Of a stretch of 8,213 nucleotides of DNA, positions 5,911 to 8,213 are shown one piece after another. The notes beneath the pieces are model-generated. The model saw nothing but the letters and a program-made list of their open reading frames with translations. It made no database searches and was not told the DNA's origin. Source of the stretch: an uncultured Alphaproteobacteria bacterium (GTDB lineage: Bacteria; Pseudomonadota; Alphaproteobacteria; RF32; CAG-239); the NCBI GenBank assembly GCA_904501925.1, contig CAJGCO010000036.1, positions 1 to 8,213 on the forward strand. The letters run 5' to 3'. The translations under genes were made by a program, and so were the position numbers. Positions within the stretch are counted from its first letter, which is position 1, and every line of letters begins with the position of its first letter.

Positions 5911-8213
5911 ATGGCTAATACGGTCAATGATGTAATGAATGTAATCGCAAGTCCTGATTACGGTATTAAAAATATAGCAGGAACAAGTCAAGAAATTCTT
6001 GCTATACTACAAGGTACACACAATTCTAAAAATAATATATATAATATTGTAAATGATGTAAAAAATCTTTTACAAAAACTTGTTGATGTAAATGCAAAAA
6101 AGAAACCTGTCGAAATTGGTGGCAATAATCAAACAAAGATAAATCATAGACACATTAAAGACATTCTTGATGAAACAAAAGGTATTAGAAAAGCAATAGA
6201 TATACTATCAAAAACATTATTAAAGCAAGGTGGTAAATCTATGCCTGCTGTTGCAAAGTTAAGTAGCAAAGCATCAGATAAAGTAGCGAAGGCTATGATA
6301 GATAGCATGAACAAGCAAAATAAAGGAGGTGGTGGATTATCTTCTATTATTGATGCATTTGGTAAACTAAAAAATATTTCATTAAAGGATATTTTAGTTG
6401 GAAAACAAAAAATAAAAATTTTATCCAAAATATTTAAAAACGCAGCAAAAGATTTAAAAATAGATGAAAAAGATTTAAATAGCATCATTAAATTAATAAA
6501 TTCAGCCCCAGAAATGATAAAATCATTATCAAAAATTAATTGGAGGCTTAATAAAATAATTAAAAATAATATAATTAAAAAATTAAGCGATATTTTAATT
6601 GGGAAAAAATCTATATTAACAATAGCTAACGAATTACAAAAAAATGAAAAAAATTTTAATGATGCTAGCAAAGCGGCAAAAAGTATTAAAGAACTTGTTT
6701 TATCATTAAAAACAGCAATTAAAAATATAGTTTTCGCAGCACTATGGTCAAAATTAGCAATTATAGGTATTAGTAGTATAAAAACTATGATAAATAATAT
6801 AATACCTTTATCAAATCTACTTACAAAGAATAAAAAAAATATCGATAATGGAGCGAAAGCAGCTAAAAATATAACTGTATTTATAGGAAACCTATTTATT
6901 ACATCTATATTCTTAACCGCTTCTGTAGTAACAACAATTCCAGCAATATTAGGAGCATTGCTATTAAATGTAATGGTAAAAGCATTAATGCCTATTGTAA
7001 AACAACTATCTAGAAATAATAGAAATTTAAATAGAGCAGTTAAAACAGCAATTGTATTTGCTGCATTTACAGGAATTATGCTATTATCATCTTTCTTCTT
7101 AACAAAAATTGCAAAAAACGCAGAAGGAGCATTGGTAGGCTCACTTGTTATGTTAGGTGTTGTGGCAATTAGTGTTCTTACATTTAATGTGCTTGCAAAG
7201 GCAAAAAAGAATATAATAATTGGTGCAATAGCAATGGCAGTAATGAGTTTATCTTTAATTTTATTTGGTATAGCACTCAATAAAATAACGCAAGCAACAA
7301 AAAATGCTTCATGGAAACAATTCGGTATGGTTGCTGCATTTTTAGGATTATTTGCGGCATCTACTGCTTTAATGGGTATACCAGTAGTAACAGCAGCAAT
7401 ATTTCTTGGTTCAATAGCAATGGCAGTAATGTCTATTTCACTTTTAATTTTTGGAGAAGCGCTTAATAAAATATCTAAAGCAACTGAAAATTTAAATATA
7501 AAACAAGTAAAAACTGTTTCAAAATCTATGTTAATACTTGGTGGAGGAATTTCTCTATTAGCACCTCTATCAATTCCTATTGGTCTTGGTGCAGTAGTAT
7601 TAGGAGTAATGAGTGCAACTCTATATAAATTTGTCGAAAGCATTAAAATAATACATGACATGGGAGGTATAGATTCAAAACTCGTAAATCAAGTATTATC
7701 TGCAATGAAGTCTGTTGGAGACTTTTTTAAAAAAAATGCTTTAAATACAAAAGTAATTAGAACAGCGAGAAGATACAAAAGGATGATGAGACCTTTTGGT
7801 AATACAATAAAACATCTTGCTAAACTTAAAAAACTAGGTGAGATTCCTATTGGTCTTGTGCATCAAACACTTAATGCAATGGGTGTTATAGCAAATTACT
7901 ATGCTAGTAATCCAATATCAAGGAAAACAATTAGAGAATCAAGAAAATACAAAAGGATGATGAGACCTTTTGGTAATACATTAAAAAATCTAGTTAAACT
8001 TAAAAAACTAGGTGAAGTTCCTATTGGTCTTGTACATCAAACACTTAATGCAATGTCTGTTATAGCAAATTACTATGCTAGCAACCCAATATCAAGGAAA
8101 ACAATTAGAGAATCAAGAAAATACAAAAGGATGATGAGACCTTTTGGTAATACATTAAAAAATCTAGTTAAACTTAAAAAACTAGGTGAAGTTCCTATTG
8201 GTCTTGTATATCA
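5911..8213 (+). CDS. Large tape-measure-like structural protein (3' end beyond window)
   Basis: The frame opens at ATG 5911 and stays open to the window edge (767 codons so far). Residues 1-110 are polar and helical (ASPDYGIKNIAGTSQEI; IYNIVNDVKNLLQKL). Residues 110-270 are lysine- and asparagine-rich helices, with a GGGG turn near 141. Residues 273-570 hold a series of hydrophobic segments (about 273-291, 323-365, 376-398, 407-428, 435-455, 471-515, 541-568). Two of these form a 62-residue repeat. From about 563 on, a 58-residue unit is repeated in tandem to the window end. Hydrophobic helices plus tandem helical repeats are typical of tail tape measure proteins, which set tail length and pass into the host membrane. 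No lysozyme or peptidase domain is seen in this part. Another very large tail or ejected protein is possible. It follows the gp4-like gene by 17 bases, probably in one operon. Confidence 0.65.
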   Translation, partial: MANTVNDVMNVIASPDYGIKNIAGTSQEILAILQGTHNSKNNIYNIVNDVKNLLQKLVDVNAKKKPVEIGGNNQTKINHRHIKDILDETKGIRKAIDILSKTLLKQGGKSMPAVAKLSSKASDKVAKAMIDSMNKQNKGGGGLSSIIDAFGKLKNISLKDILVGKQKIKILSKIFKNAAKDLKIDEKDLNSIIKLINSAPEMIKSLSKINWRLNKIIKNNIIKKLSDILIGKKSILTIANELQKNEKNFNDASKAAKSIKELVLSLKTAIKNIVFAALWSKLAIIGISSIKTMINNIIPLSNLLTKNKKNIDNGAKAAKNITVFIGNLFITSIFLTASVVTTIPAILGALLLNVMVKALMPIVKQLSRNNRNLNRAVKTAIVFAAFTGIMLLSSFFLTKIAKNAEGALVGSLVMLGVVAISVLTFNVLAKAKKNIIIGAIAMAVMSLSLILFGIALNKITQATKNASWKQFGMVAAFLGLFAASTALMGIPVVTAAIFLGSIAMAVMSISLLIFGEALNKISKATENLNIKQVKTVSKSMLILGGGISLLAPLSIPIGLGAVVLGVMSATLYKFVESIKIIHDMGGIDSKLVNQVLSAMKSVGDFFKKNALNTKVIRTARRYKRMMRPFGNTIKHLAKLKKLGEIPIGLVHQTLNAMGVIANYYASNPISRKTIRESRKYKRMMRPFGNTLKNLVKLKKLGEVPIGLVHQTLNAMSVIANYYASNPISRKTIRESRKYKRMMRPFGNTLKNLVKLKKLGEVPIGLVY
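7222..7491 (+). repeat. 62-residue internal repeat in hydrophobic region
   Basis: Within the large protein, residues 438-465 and 500-527 are clearly related: both have IAMAVMS, then a hydrophobic run, FG, ALNKI and an AT.N end. The offset is 186 bases, with GCAATGGCAGTAATG identical at 7231 and 7417. A weaker third VMS element occurs at residues 566-568. This points to older duplications, now diverged at the DNA level. Confidence 0.7.
7597..8213 (+). repeat. Tandem 174-bp (58-residue) coding repeat, continuing past window
   Basis: Units in the reading frame begin at 7771, 7945 and 8119, the last cut by the window edge. Each carries YKRMMRPFGNT, LKKLGE[IV]PIGLV, Q.LNAM, VIANYYASNPIS and RKTIRESR. 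The third unit differs from the second by one base (8209) over the 95 bases visible, while the first and second differ at more sites. A degenerate unit precedes them at 7597-7770 (residues 563-620) and aligns without gaps (LVNQVLSAM against LVHQTLNAM; TKVIRTARRYKRMM against RKTIRESRKYKRMM). Confidence 0.92.

Noticed and set aside
6144..7661. Long open frame of 505 codons on the minus strand
   Set aside because: It lies wholly antisense to the large repeat protein, whose plus-strand frame starts properly after the gp4-like gene and carries real protein-level repeats. The antisense product is low-complexity and hydrophobic, as expected from reverse reading of lysine- and alanine-rich AT-rich DNA.
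1..8213. tRNA, rRNA, CRISPR array, insertion sequence or attachment site
   Set aside because: No cloverleaf-like sequence, spaced short repeats, transposase gene or flanking direct repeats were seen. The only tandem repeat is in frame within a coding region.

Overview
This window looks like part of a large, AT-rich, T4-related tailed phage, or a prophage of that type, infecting a member of the Bacteroidota. The T4 relationship rests on three genes: a T4 gp4-like head-completion nuclease (confident), a FEN/T4 RNase H-type 5' nuclease (confident) and a partial gene resembling the tail sheath stabiliser gp15 (moderate). The host guess is an inference. No start codon has a recognisable Shine-Dalgarno sequence; all leaders are A/T-only or nearly so, as is usual in Bacteroidota. 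Genes are tightly packed, there is no tRNA or rRNA, and no gene-free stretch exceeds 100 bases.

Layout. From 5361 down to 1, everything reads on the minus strand. In transcription order: an unrecognised 238-residue protein; the FEN/RNase H-like nuclease; a 153-residue protein with a faint likeness to the small clamp-loader subunit (gp62) of T4-like phages; a helical, coiled-coil 264-residue protein; a 393-residue protein made of about four S1-type OB folds; a 165-residue protein with an acidic coiled-coil tail; and the start of the gp15-like gene. Stem-loops with T-tracts follow the 264-residue and the S1-like genes, so each of these seems to have its own transcript boundary. From 5402 rightward, everything reads on the plus strand: the gp4-like nuclease, then a very large gene still open at the window edge. 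Its product has hydrophobic helices and a tandem 58-residue repeat, as expected of a tape-measure or similar tail protein.

The genes appear to form a replication block (5361 to about 2955), a probably highly expressed middle block (2900 to 859) and virion assembly genes at both ends. The two middle genes avoid the ATA codon that dominates the 238-residue gene, which fits strong expression.

The most interesting items are the phage-encoded S1-like protein in a genome without Shine-Dalgarno sites, the actively duplicating 58-residue repeat, and a 24-25-base T-rich motif repeated at two gene junctions on the minus strand.
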